Part shown: in pieces, positions 1 to 8,095 of the stretch | How positions within the stretch are numbered: position 1 is the stretch's first letter | Layout of the letters: each line of letters opens with the position of its first letter | From: Flavobacteriaceae bacterium | GTDB taxonomy: Bacteria > Bacteroidota > Bacteroidia > Flavobacteriales > Flavobacteriaceae | Reading direction: 5' to 3' | Length of the DNA stretch: 43,724 nt | Assembly (NCBI GenBank): GCA_023257625.1 | Contig: JALRBW010000027.1 | Location: 1 to 43,724 of the forward strand | Translations under genes and position numbers: made by a program | Notes under the pieces: generated by a model | Database searches by the model: none | What the model was told of the DNA's origin: nothing | What the model saw: the letters and a program-made list of their open reading frames with translations, nothing else

Positions 1-120
1 GGCGCCGGGTGACTGACTTCTGGCCAACCAGGAGCCGCATCAAAAGCGCGCCGGCCCTTCCATTCGCAATTGACTTCCATGCCTGAAATGCATAATCTGA
101 AGTGAAGAGCAAACAGGCGG
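1..120. other. GC-rich non-coding left edge, unlike the rest
   Basis: No gene is visible here. The stretch is conspicuously rich in G and C (for example GGCGCC at the first bases and GCGCGCCGGCC near 46-56), while the rest of the window is strongly AT-rich. The change in composition falls exactly where the 50-bp repeat at 121-170 begins. It could be a piece of transferred DNA, part of a larger repeated element, or a wrong join made by an assembler through the repeat. The sequence alone cannot separate these. Confidence 0.5.
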
Positions 121-170
121 TCCAGGCAACTGAAAAAAATAAGTCCCGAAAACACTGGGCTTTCAGGACT
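121..170. repeat. 50-bp inverted repeat, left copy
   Basis: This 50-bp stretch is the exact reverse complement of 43464-43513. It holds the terminator hairpin of tRNA-Ser plus 12 further bases (TCCAGGCAACTG on the plus strand) beyond the T-run. The six bases between RNA end and repeat are also similar in the two places (CTTAAT here, CTTTAA after tmRNA, read in the direction of transcription). Perfect identity over 50 bp of non-coding DNA implies a recent duplication, a repeat family or gene conversion. Confidence 0.9.
132..170 (-). terminator. Intrinsic terminator of tRNA-Ser
   Basis: Read on the minus strand, AGTCCTGAAA pairs with TTTTCGGGACT (one T-G pair) around a loop of about eight bases, followed by TATTTTTTT. 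This is a standard Rho-independent terminator beginning six bases after the tRNA discriminator base. The same hairpin ends the tmRNA gene at the other side of the window. Confidence 0.85.
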
Positions 171-176
171 ATTAAG

Positions 177-260
177 CGGAGAGACAGGGATTCGAACCCT
201 GGCGACGGTTACCCGTCGACAGATTAGCAATCTGCTCCATTACCACTCTGGCACCTCTCC
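177..260 (-). tRNA. tRNA-Ser (anticodon GCU)
   Basis: The minus strand folds as a class II (long variable arm) tRNA. The acceptor stem GGAGAGG (260-254) pairs with TCTCTCC (184-178, one G-U pair), with discriminator G at 177. The anticodon arm is CAGAT-TGCTAAT-CTG, giving anticodon GCT, which reads AGC and AGU serine codons. The long variable arm contains GACGGGTAACCGTC, and the T arm is CAGGG-TTCGAAT-CCCTG. CCA is not encoded. A promoter lies just upstream and a terminator just downstream, so the tRNA appears to be transcribed alone. Confidence 0.97.
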
Positions 261-271
261 TTAAAGGAAAA

Positions 272-303
272 CAAAATTAACTTTTTCCCTATAAGTATTC
301 CAA
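272..303 (-). promoter_or_regulatory. Promoter of tRNA-Ser, TTG-N21-TAATTTTG
   Basis: On the minus strand TTG (303-301) is followed after 21 bases by TAATTTTG (279-272), matching the Bacteroidota housekeeping promoter TTG-N17-23-TAnnTTTG. Transcription would begin near 267, a few bases before the mature tRNA 5' end at 260. Confidence 0.75.
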
Positions 304-586
304 CTTTTTGAAATTTATTTTGGTACACCACCTTCAATTGATAGACATTAATAAGTTTACTTAAAAACCCCTTTTGCAGTGTCTGTTTTAGCTTAAGTCA
401 TGTTTGCATTATTAAATGGTTTGGTTATTTTAATTTTCAATTATTTTGTAGATAAAAGCTACTTTTAAATAAAATTAGAATACTTTAAACTGCTTGATTC
501 CGCTTCATCTTCAATTACATCTATCATAATTTGTAATGCCGTTTCTTTATTTCAAATTAAGATCAATTTTCACCGCTTTAAATACG
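304..586. other. AT-rich intergenic region without a recognisable gene
   Basis: About 280 bp between the tRNA-Ser promoter and the promoter of the NlpC/P60 gene. I see no convincing reading frame, structured RNA or repeat. Base composition is like the rest of the window, unlike 1-120. Confidence 0.6.
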
Positions 587-594
587 TACTTTTG
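587..594 (+). promoter_or_regulatory. Putative -7 element TACTTTTG for the NlpC/P60 gene
   Basis: TACTTTTG is an exact match to TAnnTTTG and lies 35 bases before the TTG start codon at 630. No TTG at the right distance upstream is evident, so the -33 half is weak. Confidence 0.45.
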
Positions 595-629
595 TAAAAT
601 ATATTTTATCGATTAAACCGCGTTCTATA

Positions 630-1379
630 TTGAAATACGGAATTTGTCATTTAAGCATCGTACCGATGCGAAAAGAAAACAACCATCGAAGTGAACTTGT
701 TTCACAATTACTTTATGGAGACTGTTTTATTGTGATTTCTCAAAAAAAAGATTGGATTCAAATTACTACGCTTGGAGATGATTATACAGGTTGGATTGAT
801 CATAAACAATATCAAACTATCACTGCTGAAGAAGCAAATGACATAACTTTTAATACTGCTAAATACAGTAGTCAGCTTATAGATTATATTGAAACTGAAA
901 ATAAATTCTTATCAACCCTCGTTTTAGGAAGCAATGTTGCTGCTGCATCTTTTTTTAATCACCAGTTTGAGGGATCTGTTGTAACCAATATAGGAGATAA
1001 AAAGCAATTGATTCAAACGGCATCACTCTATTTAAATGCTCCTTATCTATGGGGAGGTAAAACACCACTTGGAATTGATTGTTCAGGTTTAACTCAAATG
1101 ACATATCGACTTCATGGTATATCAATTCCTAGAGATGCTTCACAACAAGCTCAAGTAGGTGATACCCTAAGTTTTATAGATGAGAGTGAGCCCGGTGATT
1201 TAGCTTTTTTTGATAATGAAGAGGGAAATATTATACATGTGGGCTTATTGATGGAAAATCATTATATTCTACATGCTCACGGAAAAGTACGTATTGACAG
1301 GATTGATCAAACTGGGATTTATAATTTAGATATCAATCAACATAGCCATAAACTTCGGATGATTAAAAAAATTATATAA
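630..1379 (+). CDS. NlpC/P60 family cell-wall endopeptidase with SH3 domain
   Basis: A 249-residue C40-family peptidase expected to cut stem peptides of peptidoglycan. Residues 1-70 form a bacterial SH3-like domain (for example GWIDHKQY at 54-61) that would bind cell wall. The C-terminal NlpC/P60 domain carries the catalytic cysteine in GIDCSGL (Cys151), the histidine in IHVGL (His203), and a third polar residue in the ILHAH segment around 215. No signal peptide is evident. The start is TTG at 630: the next in-frame ATG (residue 13) would delete the first SH3 strand, and a TAnnTTTG element sits upstream. It is monocistronic and converges on the TPR gene across a bidirectional terminator. The fold is clear; the physiological substrate is inferred from the family. 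Confidence 0.9.
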   Translation: MKYGICHLSIVPMRKENNHRSELVSQLLYGDCFIVISQKKDWIQITTLGDDYTGWIDHKQYQTITAEEANDITFNTAKYSSQLIDYIETENKFLSTLVLGSNVAAASFFNHQFEGSVVTNIGDKKQLIQTASLYLNAPYLWGGKTPLGIDCSGLTQMTYRLHGISIPRDASQQAQVGDTLSFIDESEPGDLAFFDNEEGNIIHVGLLMENHYILHAHGKVRIDRIDQTGIYNLDINQHSHKLRMIKKII

Positions 1380-1382
1380 AAA

Positions 1383-1410
1383 AAACCTCCAAATAGGAGG
1401 TTTCTCTTTA
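1383..1410. terminator. Bidirectional terminator between convergent genes
   Basis: AAACCTCC (1383-1390) and GGAGGTTT (1396-1403) form an 8-bp stem with loop AAATA. On the plus strand a T-rich tail follows (TTTCTCTTTA), and on the minus strand the A-run before the stem gives a T-run. It can therefore end both the peptidase gene and the gyrA-TPR transcript. Confidence 0.85.
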
Positions 1411-1425
1411 TAGATGTTTGGTATA

Positions 1426-2655
1426 CTACTCCAAAATATTCTTCATTCGCATAAAACCTTCGTTATCTCCGAGGGTTCCGTAAATATTCATTAACGTCCG
1501 CACGGCTTCTGGGTTTTTATTCAATGCTACTAATTTCTCTAGAATAGGAGTACATTCTTTGAAAAGACTTTCACGCTGTAATTTAAGCTCATCATATCTA
1601 GCATTGTCAGCTTTTGTATTTCCTAAGCCATTCATTTCTTCTACAATTGCTCCTTCCCCTTCTAAAATTAATGAGACTAGGTTTAAGTAGCCTGATTCAA
1701 AAGTTGGGTCTAATTCAATTGATTTTTCATAATATCCTCTCGCTTGTTCAGATTCTCCACGTTGAGCATTTACTACTCCTAAATTAAAATATAAGGTAGC
1801 ATTATTTGGATCTTGTTCAATAGCCTCTTTCATTAGGGCCTCAAAACGATCATTTTCTTTTAATTGAACATAAAGGTTAGCTTCTGTTAAAATTAAATTT
1901 AAATCTTTTGGATTACTTGCCCGAGCTTCTACAACTGCTTCCATAGCTTTTTCATTATCTCCCAGTTGTGAGTAAATCAAGGCAATATTTTTAACTATTT
2001 CAGGAAAGCGTGATTCTGAAACTTCTTCCCTAAAATCAGAATATTCTTTTGTTTTTTTATATAAGTTGTATTCCGTTTCAGAAAATTCTACTTCTTCTCC
2101 TGTTTCCACTGCTTTAGCAAAGTATTTTGTTGTTATTCCTTCATACTTAATATCGCGTAATTTGATGTAGTATTCAAGTGCGGCTTCATAATCTGATCCA
2201 TTAACTGCACTTGAAGCGGCAAAATATAAATAATCCTTATTTAATTCCGGATCAATTGTATAGGCTAGGTATAGTTTTTTTCCAGCATCACTATACCGTT
2301 GTTCAGCATTATCTTCAATTGCACTGTTTACAACGTCAGAAGCTAACGATTGAATTTGTGTAATTAAAATTGCATCTTCACCTTGTATAGCTTTGTATGT
2401 TTGATATTTTTCAAAAGCTGCATAAAATGATTTGTTGGCTTGATCAATTCTGCCCTCTAAAAAAAGTTTTTGACCCTTAACTTTGTCATCTGCTGTCTCA
2501 AAAAGACTTGCATTGTCTGAAAGGGTAGCTGAAGCTCCTGCTACATCTCCTTCATCAAATAATTTTTCTGCTTTTTTTAATTCCTTTTTTTGGCCAAATA
2601 CAAGACCAATACTTAACAATAAGAGCAAAGGGAAATAAAGTTTCATTGTTTTCAT
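1426..2655 (-). CDS. Exported tetratricopeptide-repeat protein
   Basis: A 409-residue protein starting with a Sec signal peptide: positively charged start, a run of leucines at 7-15, and probable cleavage near VFG|Q at 21-22. The rest is helical and alanine/glutamate-rich with tetratricopeptide repeats, clearest at about 218-250 and 285-320 (NATLYFNLG, SIELDPTFE). TPRs form protein-binding scaffolds, so a periplasmic or outer-membrane-associated adaptor role is likely. The partner is unknown. It starts 20 bp after gyrA ends and is probably co-transcribed with it; this pairing is, from memory, recurrent in Flavobacteriia. No enzymatic motif is visible. Confidence 0.8.
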   Translation of the reverse strand: MKTMKLYFPLLLLLSIGLVFGQKKELKKAEKLFDEGDVAGASATLSDNASLFETADDKVKGQKLFLEGRIDQANKSFYAAFEKYQTYKAIQGEDAILITQIQSLASDVVNSAIEDNAEQRYSDAGKKLYLAYTIDPELNKDYLYFAASSAVNGSDYEAALEYYIKLRDIKYEGITTKYFAKAVETGEEVEFSETEYNLYKKTKEYSDFREEVSESRFPEIVKNIALIYSQLGDNEKAMEAVVEARASNPKDLNLILTEANLYVQLKENDRFEALMKEAIEQDPNNATLYFNLGVVNAQRGESEQARGYYEKSIELDPTFESGYLNLVSLILEGEGAIVEEMNGLGNTKADNARYDELKLQRESLFKECTPILEKLVALNKNPEAVRTLMNIYGTLGDNEGFMRMKNILE

Positions 2656-2675
2656 GTAATAAAATTTCTTAAGTG

Positions 2676-5171
2676 TTATTCAATTATAGTACCACCATTG
2701 ACGTTCAATTCATTGAGATCTTCAATTTCTTCATCATCATTCATAACTTTAGCTACTGCTGCAATAGTGTCATCACCCTTAAGATTTATTAATCTAACTC
2801 CTTGTGTTGCTCTTCCCATTACACGTAAACTAGCTATTTCCATACGAATGGCAATTCCAGATTTATTTATTATCATCAAATCATCTGAATCGTTAACCGA
2901 TTTTATGGCTACTAACTTACCAGTTTTTTCTGTAATAGAAATAGTTTTTACTCCTTTTCCTCCTCTATTTGTAACTCTGTAATCCTCAAGATCAGAACGT
3001 TTACCATATCCATTTTCAGAAACCACTAATATATTGGCATCCATATCGTTTACCGTAACCATACCAACAACTTCATCTTTGGCATTGGCTAAAGAAATTC
3101 CACGAACTCCAGAGGCACCTCTTCCCATAGGGCGCGTTTTACTTTCTTCGAAACGAATGGCTTTACCTGATCGAACTGCGAGTAATACATGACTACTTCC
3201 ATTAGTCAATTTAGCTTCTAGCAGTTCATCGCCATCGCGAACACTAATGGCATTAATTCCATTTGTGCGTGGTCTTGAATATTGTTCTAAAGTTGTTTTC
3301 TTTACTTGCCCCTTTTTGGTGGCCATAATAACATAATGGCTATTGATGTATTCTTCATCTTTCAAATCTTGTGTACATATGGAAGCCTTAACTTTATCGT
3401 CTTGTTCAATATTAATCAAGTTTTGAATGGCTCTTCCTTTAGCAGTTTTAGAACCCTCTGGAATTTCATATACCCGCATCCAAAAACATTTCCCTTTTTG
3501 CGTAAAGAATAACATGTATTGGTGATTGGTTCCTACAAAAATATCTTCAAGAAAATCTTCATCACGTGTAGTAGATGCCTTTTGTCCAACTCCACCTCTA
3601 TTTTGAGTACGGTACTCAATCAATGGGGTGCGTTTAATATAGCCTGCATGTGAAATAGTGATAACCACTTTTTCATCAGGTATCATATCTTCTATACTAA
3701 AATCACCACCTGCATACTCAATTTCAGAACGCCTTTTATCACCATATTTTTCTTTTATTTCAACTAATTCCATTTTGATTATCTCCATACGACGATCCTT
3801 TTTTTCAAGAATGTCTTTGAGGTCAGCTATGGTTTCAAGTAATTCATTGTATTCTGTTCGAAGTTTGTCTTGCTCTAGACCTGTAAGTTGGCGTAAACGC
3901 ATTTCTACAATGGCTTTCGCTTGAATTTCTGTCAATTCAAACTTCTTCATTAAATTTTCTCGCGCTGCATCTGGGCTTTCAGAAGCTCTTATTAAAGCTA
4001 TTACTTCATCTATATTGTCTGAGGCAATAATTAATCCTTGAAGAATATGTGCACGTTCTTCAGCTTTTCGCAATTCAAATTGTGTTCTCCTAACAACAAC
4101 ATCGTGTCGGTGTTCAACAAAATGAAAAATCATGTCCTTGAGGTTGAGCATTTGGGGACGCCCTTTAACCAAAGCAATATTATTTACGCTAAAAGAGGAT
4201 TGAAGTTGAGTATATTTATAAAGTTTATTTAACACAATATTTGGAATAGCATCACGCTTTAGGATATAAACTATGCGCATTCCTTTTCGGTCAGATTCAT
4301 CACGAATAGAACTAATTCCCTCAATTTTTTTGTCATTAACCAATTCTGCTGTTTTTCGAATCATTTCAGCCTTATTTACCTGAAAAGGAATTTCAGTTAC
4401 AATAATACATTCTCTACCAGCCACTTCTTCAATGTTGGCCTTAGCTCGAATGACAATACGTCCACGTCCAGTTTGAAAAGCTTCTTTTACTCCATCGTAC
4501 CCATAAATAATTCCTCCTGTAGGAAAATCAGGAGCTTTAATCGTTTTAATTAGCTCATCAATCTCAATTTCTGGGTTGTCAATAAATTGAATTGTCCCGT
4601 CAATTACTTCTGATAAGTTATGAGGAGGCATATTTGTAGCCATCCCAACAGCAATACCAGAAGCTCCATTTATCAATAAATTAGGAACACGTGTTGGGAG
4701 AACAATTGGTTCTTTTAAAGTATCGTCAAAATTTAATTGATGATCAACAGTCTCTTTATCTATGTCAGCTAATAAATCTTCAGAGATTTTCTGCATGCGA
4801 GCTTCTGTATATCGCATCGCAGCAGGACTATCTCCGTCAACTGAACCAAAGTTTCCTTGTCCATCAACAAGTAAATATCGTAAACTCCACTCTTGAGCCA
4901 TACGCACCATGGTATCATAAACAGAACTATCTCCATGAGGATGGTATTTCCCCAGTACTTCTCCAACAATACGAGCAGATTTCTTGTAGGCAGTATTAGA
5001 GCGTATTCCTAATTCATGCATTCCAAACAAAACGCGCCTGTGTACTGGCTTCAATCCATCGCGCACATCTGGGAGTGCACGTGACACAATGACAGACATT
5101 GAATAGTCAATGTAAGCCGATTTCATTTCGTCCTCAATATTAATAGGAATAAGTTTGTCTCTTTCGTTCAT
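2676..5171 (-). CDS. gyrA: DNA gyrase subunit A
   Basis: An 831-residue GyrA, the breakage-and-reunion subunit that with GyrB introduces negative supercoils. The N-terminus shows the canonical order: SYAMSVI-like segment ([20 protein letters not shown]), winged-helix tower region, and catalytic tyrosine 121 in [10 protein letters not shown]. The quinolone-resistance region [11 protein letters not shown] has serine at 82 and aspartate at 86, equivalent to the E. coli wild-type Ser83 and Asp87, so no common target mutation is present. The C-terminal beta-pinwheel carries a GyrA-box-like QNRGGVG and a later NRGGKG. The acidic C-terminal tail ends near VNGGTIIE. Length is usual for the group. It is first in a two-gene unit with the TPR gene and is divergent from clpC across 216 bp. 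Confidence 0.98.
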   Translation of the reverse strand: MNERDKLIPINIEDEMKSAYIDYSMSVIVSRALPDVRDGLKPVHRRVLFGMHELGIRSNTAYKKSARIVGEVLGKYHPHGDSSVYDTMVRMAQEWSLRYLLVDGQGNFGSVDGDSPAAMRYTEARMQKISEDLLADIDKETVDHQLNFDDTLKEPIVLPTRVPNLLINGASGIAVGMATNMPPHNLSEVIDGTIQFIDNPEIEIDELIKTIKAPDFPTGGIIYGYDGVKEAFQTGRGRIVIRAKANIEEVAGRECIIVTEIPFQVNKAEMIRKTAELVNDKKIEGISSIRDESDRKGMRIVYILKRDAIPNIVLNKLYKYTQLQSSFSVNNIALVKGRPQMLNLKDMIFHFVEHRHDVVVRRTQFELRKAEERAHILQGLIIASDNIDEVIALIRASESPDAARENLMKKFELTEIQAKAIVEMRLRQLTGLEQDKLRTEYNELLETIADLKDILEKKDRRMEIIKMELVEIKEKYGDKRRSEIEYAGGDFSIEDMIPDEKVVITISHAGYIKRTPLIEYRTQNRGGVGQKASTTRDEDFLEDIFVGTNHQYMLFFTQKGKCFWMRVYEIPEGSKTAKGRAIQNLINIEQDDKVKASICTQDLKDEEYINSHYVIMATKKGQVKKTTLEQYSRPRTNGINAISVRDGDELLEAKLTNGSSHVLLAVRSGKAIRFEESKTRPMGRGASGVRGISLANAKDEVVGMVTVNDMDANILVVSENGYGKRSDLEDYRVTNRGGKGVKTISITEKTGKLVAIKSVNDSDDLMIINKSGIAIRMEIASLRVMGRATQGVRLINLKGDDTIAAVAKVMNDDEEIEDLNELNVNGGTIIE

Positions 5172-5387
5172 AATTTTGTGTTGATGATGGCTAAAATAAG
5201 GATTCAGCCACCAATTTTAAAGTAATTTAAGAGGCTTATTTTTAAAATTATTAACAGAAAATTGTATTAAATTTTTCATAAATAAATAGTATCCATTTTT
5301 TGAAATCTTAATAATTTTTTGTCTATTAGCAATGTGCTATAAACACATGGTCTGCTTTTTGTAATATTAGATGTTAAATGCAAAGCT

Positions 5388-7943
5388 ATGGATGATAATT
5401 TTTCACCTCGCGTTAAAGATGTTATTGCTTACAGTAAAGAAGAGGCACTTCGGTTAGGTCATTCTTTTATTGGTACTGAACATCTTATGCTAGGGATTTT
5501 GAGAGATGGTGGAGGAAAAGCAATCGCAATCTTAAATGCAATTGAAGTAAACTTGGAAGAGTTGCGCAGGAAGGTCGAAATACTTAATCCTGCATCATTA
5601 GAACATCCACAAGCACACAATGAAAAAAGAAACCTACATTTAACCCGTCAAGCAGAAAGAGCTCTAAAAACCACTTTTTTAGAAGCTAAACTTTTTCAAA
5701 GTGAACTTATCAACACAGTGCACCTATTGTTATGTATTTTGAGAAATGAAAATGATCCTACCACTAAATTATTAGCGCAACTCAATGTTGACTATGATAC
5801 AGTAAAGGAACAGTTCAAACTCATGATTGCAAATGATACTGATAGCTACGAAGATCTTCCTAGTGCCTCATCCTTTCCTGAAGAAAAAGAAAATGAAGGA
5901 GAAGGAAAAGAAAATCCTTTTATTCCCACCTCAGAGTCAAAAACTACTAAAAAAACGAAGACTCCTGTGCTTGATAATTTTGGGCGTGATGTTACTGTTT
6001 TGGCCGAACAAGATAAATTGGATCCTGTTGTAGGTCGAGAAAAGGAGATTGAACGTGTCTCTCAAATTTTAAGCCGTCGTAAAAAAAATAACCCTCTCCT
6101 AATTGGTGAACCAGGTGTAGGAAAATCTGCCATCGCAGAAGGATTAGCCTTACGTATTGTGCAAAAAAGAGTATCAAGAGTGCTTTACAATAAACGCGTG
6201 GTCACACTTGACCTTGCAAGTTTGGTTGCCGGTACAAAATATAGAGGGCAATTTGAAGAAAGGATGAAAGCCGTAATGAATGAATTGGAAAAAAATGATG
6301 ATATCATTTTATTTATTGATGAAATTCATACTATTGTTGGTGCTGGAGGTGCCACAGGTAGTTTAGATGCTTCAAATATGTTTAAACCTGCTTTAGCGAG
6401 AGGTGAAATACAATGTATTGGTGCTACAACACTTGACGAATATAGACAACACATAGAAAAAGACGGCGCTTTAGAACGTCGATTTCAAAAAGTTCTAGTT
6501 GAACAAACTAACCCAGAAGAAACTCTAGAAATTCTTAGAAATATTAAAGAGCGGTACGAAAATCATCACAACGTTAATTACACAGATGATGCCTTAAAAG
6601 CTTGTGTTGATCTTACTCACCGTTACATGTCTGATCGGTTTTTACCTGACAAAGCAATTGACGCTTTAGATGAAGCGGGGTCAAGAGTTCACATTAACAA
6701 CATGAGTGTACCCCAAGAAATTATTGATCTTGAACAAGAACTTGATCAGGTTCGTGATCTTAAAAATACGGTGGTTAAAAAACAGAAATACGAGGAAGCC
6801 GCTAAACTTCGAGATGATGAAAAACGTGTCGAACGCACCTTAATAGAAGCTCAAGAGCGCTGGCAAGAAAATGCCAAACTCAACAGAGTAACTGTTGGAG
6901 AAACAGACATTGCCGATGTTGTCTCAATGATGACAAATATTCCAGTCAATAAAATAGTAAAATCAGAAAAAAACAAATTAGCAAAACTAACTGAAGCTAT
7001 TGGTGAAAAACTTATTGGGCAAACCGAAGCTGTTGAAAAAGTAGTTAAAGCCATACAAAGAAATCGAGCCGGCTTAAAAGCACCAGACAAACCCATTGGT
7101 TCATTTATTTTTTTAGGACAAACTGGAGTTGGAAAAACACAACTTGCAAAAATTTTAGCTTCAGAAATTTTTGACTCAGAAGAAAACCTTATCCGTATAG
7201 ATATGAGTGAATATATGGAAAAGTTTGCAATTTCCAGACTCATTGGTGCTCCTCCAGGCTATGTAGGATATGAAGAAGGAGGACAATTGAGTGAGAAGGT
7301 AAGACGTCGCCCCTATTCTGTCATTCTACTTGATGAGGTAGAAAAAGCACATCCCGATATTTTTAATATGTTATTACAGGTCCTTGATGATGGCTTTTTA
7401 ACAGATAGTTTGGGACGTAAAATAAATTTTCAAAACACAATTATCATTATGACATCGAATGTAGGTGCTCGACAAGTAAAAGACTTTGGCAGGGGCTTAG
7501 GATTCGAAACATCTGCACAAAAAGCTCAAAGTGCAGATATTGAAAGAGGAGTTATTGAGAAAGAACTTAAAAAAACTTTTTCTCCAGAATTTTTAAATAG
7601 AATCGATGATATCGTGATTTTCAATTCTCTTGATCAAAAAGACATTCGAAGTATTGTAGACATTGAACTTATAAGTCTTGTTGCCCGAATTGAAAAATTA
7701 GGATACCGTATACGTATTTCTGATGGTGCAAAAAATTTTATTGCTACAAAAGGTTTTGACAGTAAATATGGAGCACGTCCACTCAACAGAGCTATACAAA
7801 AATATGTTGAAGATTTAGTTGCTGAACATGTGGTCACAAGTTCTATTAATGAAGGTGATTTATTTATTATAGACACTGGCAAAGAAGAAGATAAATTGGA
7901 ATTAAAAGTTGATCAAAAAATTGAAACATCATCTAAAGAATAG
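5388..7943 (+). CDS. clpC: ClpC-type AAA+ chaperone of the Clp protease
   Basis: An 851-residue HSP100 protein that unfolds substrates and feeds them to ClpP. Residues 1-145 form the double Clp-N repeat. AAA domain 1 has Walker A GEPGVGKS (240-247) and Walker B LFIDE (308-312). A UVR-like coiled middle segment (about 451-500) marks it as ClpC rather than ClpA. AAA domain 2 has Walker A GQTGVGKT (577-584) and Walker B ILLDE (646-650). A GLGF loop after AAA2 is the likely ClpP-docking element. The linker at 155-195 is lysine/glutamate-rich and low in complexity. No CIRCE- or CtsR-like operator was seen in the 216-bp divergent region shared with gyrA. clpP is not in this window. Confidence 0.96.
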   Translation: MDDNFSPRVKDVIAYSKEEALRLGHSFIGTEHLMLGILRDGGGKAIAILNAIEVNLEELRRKVEILNPASLEHPQAHNEKRNLHLTRQAERALKTTFLEAKLFQSELINTVHLLLCILRNENDPTTKLLAQLNVDYDTVKEQFKLMIANDTDSYEDLPSASSFPEEKENEGEGKENPFIPTSESKTTKKTKTPVLDNFGRDVTVLAEQDKLDPVVGREKEIERVSQILSRRKKNNPLLIGEPGVGKSAIAEGLALRIVQKRVSRVLYNKRVVTLDLASLVAGTKYRGQFEERMKAVMNELEKNDDIILFIDEIHTIVGAGGATGSLDASNMFKPALARGEIQCIGATTLDEYRQHIEKDGALERRFQKVLVEQTNPEETLEILRNIKERYENHHNVNYTDDALKACVDLTHRYMSDRFLPDKAIDALDEAGSRVHINNMSVPQEIIDLEQELDQVRDLKNTVVKKQKYEEAAKLRDDEKRVERTLIEAQERWQENAKLNRVTVGETDIADVVSMMTNIPVNKIVKSEKNKLAKLTEAIGEKLIGQTEAVEKVVKAIQRNRAGLKAPDKPIGSFIFLGQTGVGKTQLAKILASEIFDSEENLIRIDMSEYMEKFAISRLIGAPPGYVGYEEGGQLSEKVRRRPYSVILLDEVEKAHPDIFNMLLQVLDDGFLTDSLGRKINFQNTIIIMTSNVGARQVKDFGRGLGFETSAQKAQSADIERGVIEKELKKTFSPEFLNRIDDIVIFNSLDQKDIRSIVDIELISLVARIEKLGYRIRISDGAKNFIATKGFDSKYGARPLNRAIQKYVEDLVAEHVVTSSINEGDLFIIDTGKEEDKLELKVDQKIETSSKE

Positions 7944-8013
7944 ACCCAATCCCATTATACGTTTTCAGTTCTTTTCTTGCTCCTTAAATAGAATCAATAT
8001 TTTTTATTGAGAA

Positions 8014-8049
8014 TTTGTTTTAAAGCCTTAGCATTTAGTACTATTTTTG
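8014..8049 (+). promoter_or_regulatory. Putative thr operon promoter, TTTG-N24-TATTTTTG
   Basis: TATTTTTG (8042-8049) matches the -7 consensus and TTTG (8014-8017) lies 24 bases upstream, slightly longer than the usual 17-23. Transcription would begin about 40 bases before thrA. No leader peptide or attenuator hairpin rich in Thr/Ile codons is apparent. Confidence 0.5.
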
Positions 8050-8095
8050 CGCGTGTTTGAACCAAAGCCATTCCAATAAAAGAGTGAATTACTAA

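Noticed and set aside
4900-4945. Fluoroquinolone-resistance mutation in gyrA
   Set aside because: The positions equivalent to Ser83 and Asp87 of E. coli are serine and aspartate, that is wild type.
2698-5000. Several open frames on the plus strand opposite gyrA
   Set aside because: They are shadows of the gyrA coding strand: no family resemblance, no promoters, and gyrA is intact throughout.
7944-8095. Threonine attenuator before thrA
   Set aside because: No leader peptide rich in Thr/Ile codons and no terminator/antiterminator hairpins could be found.
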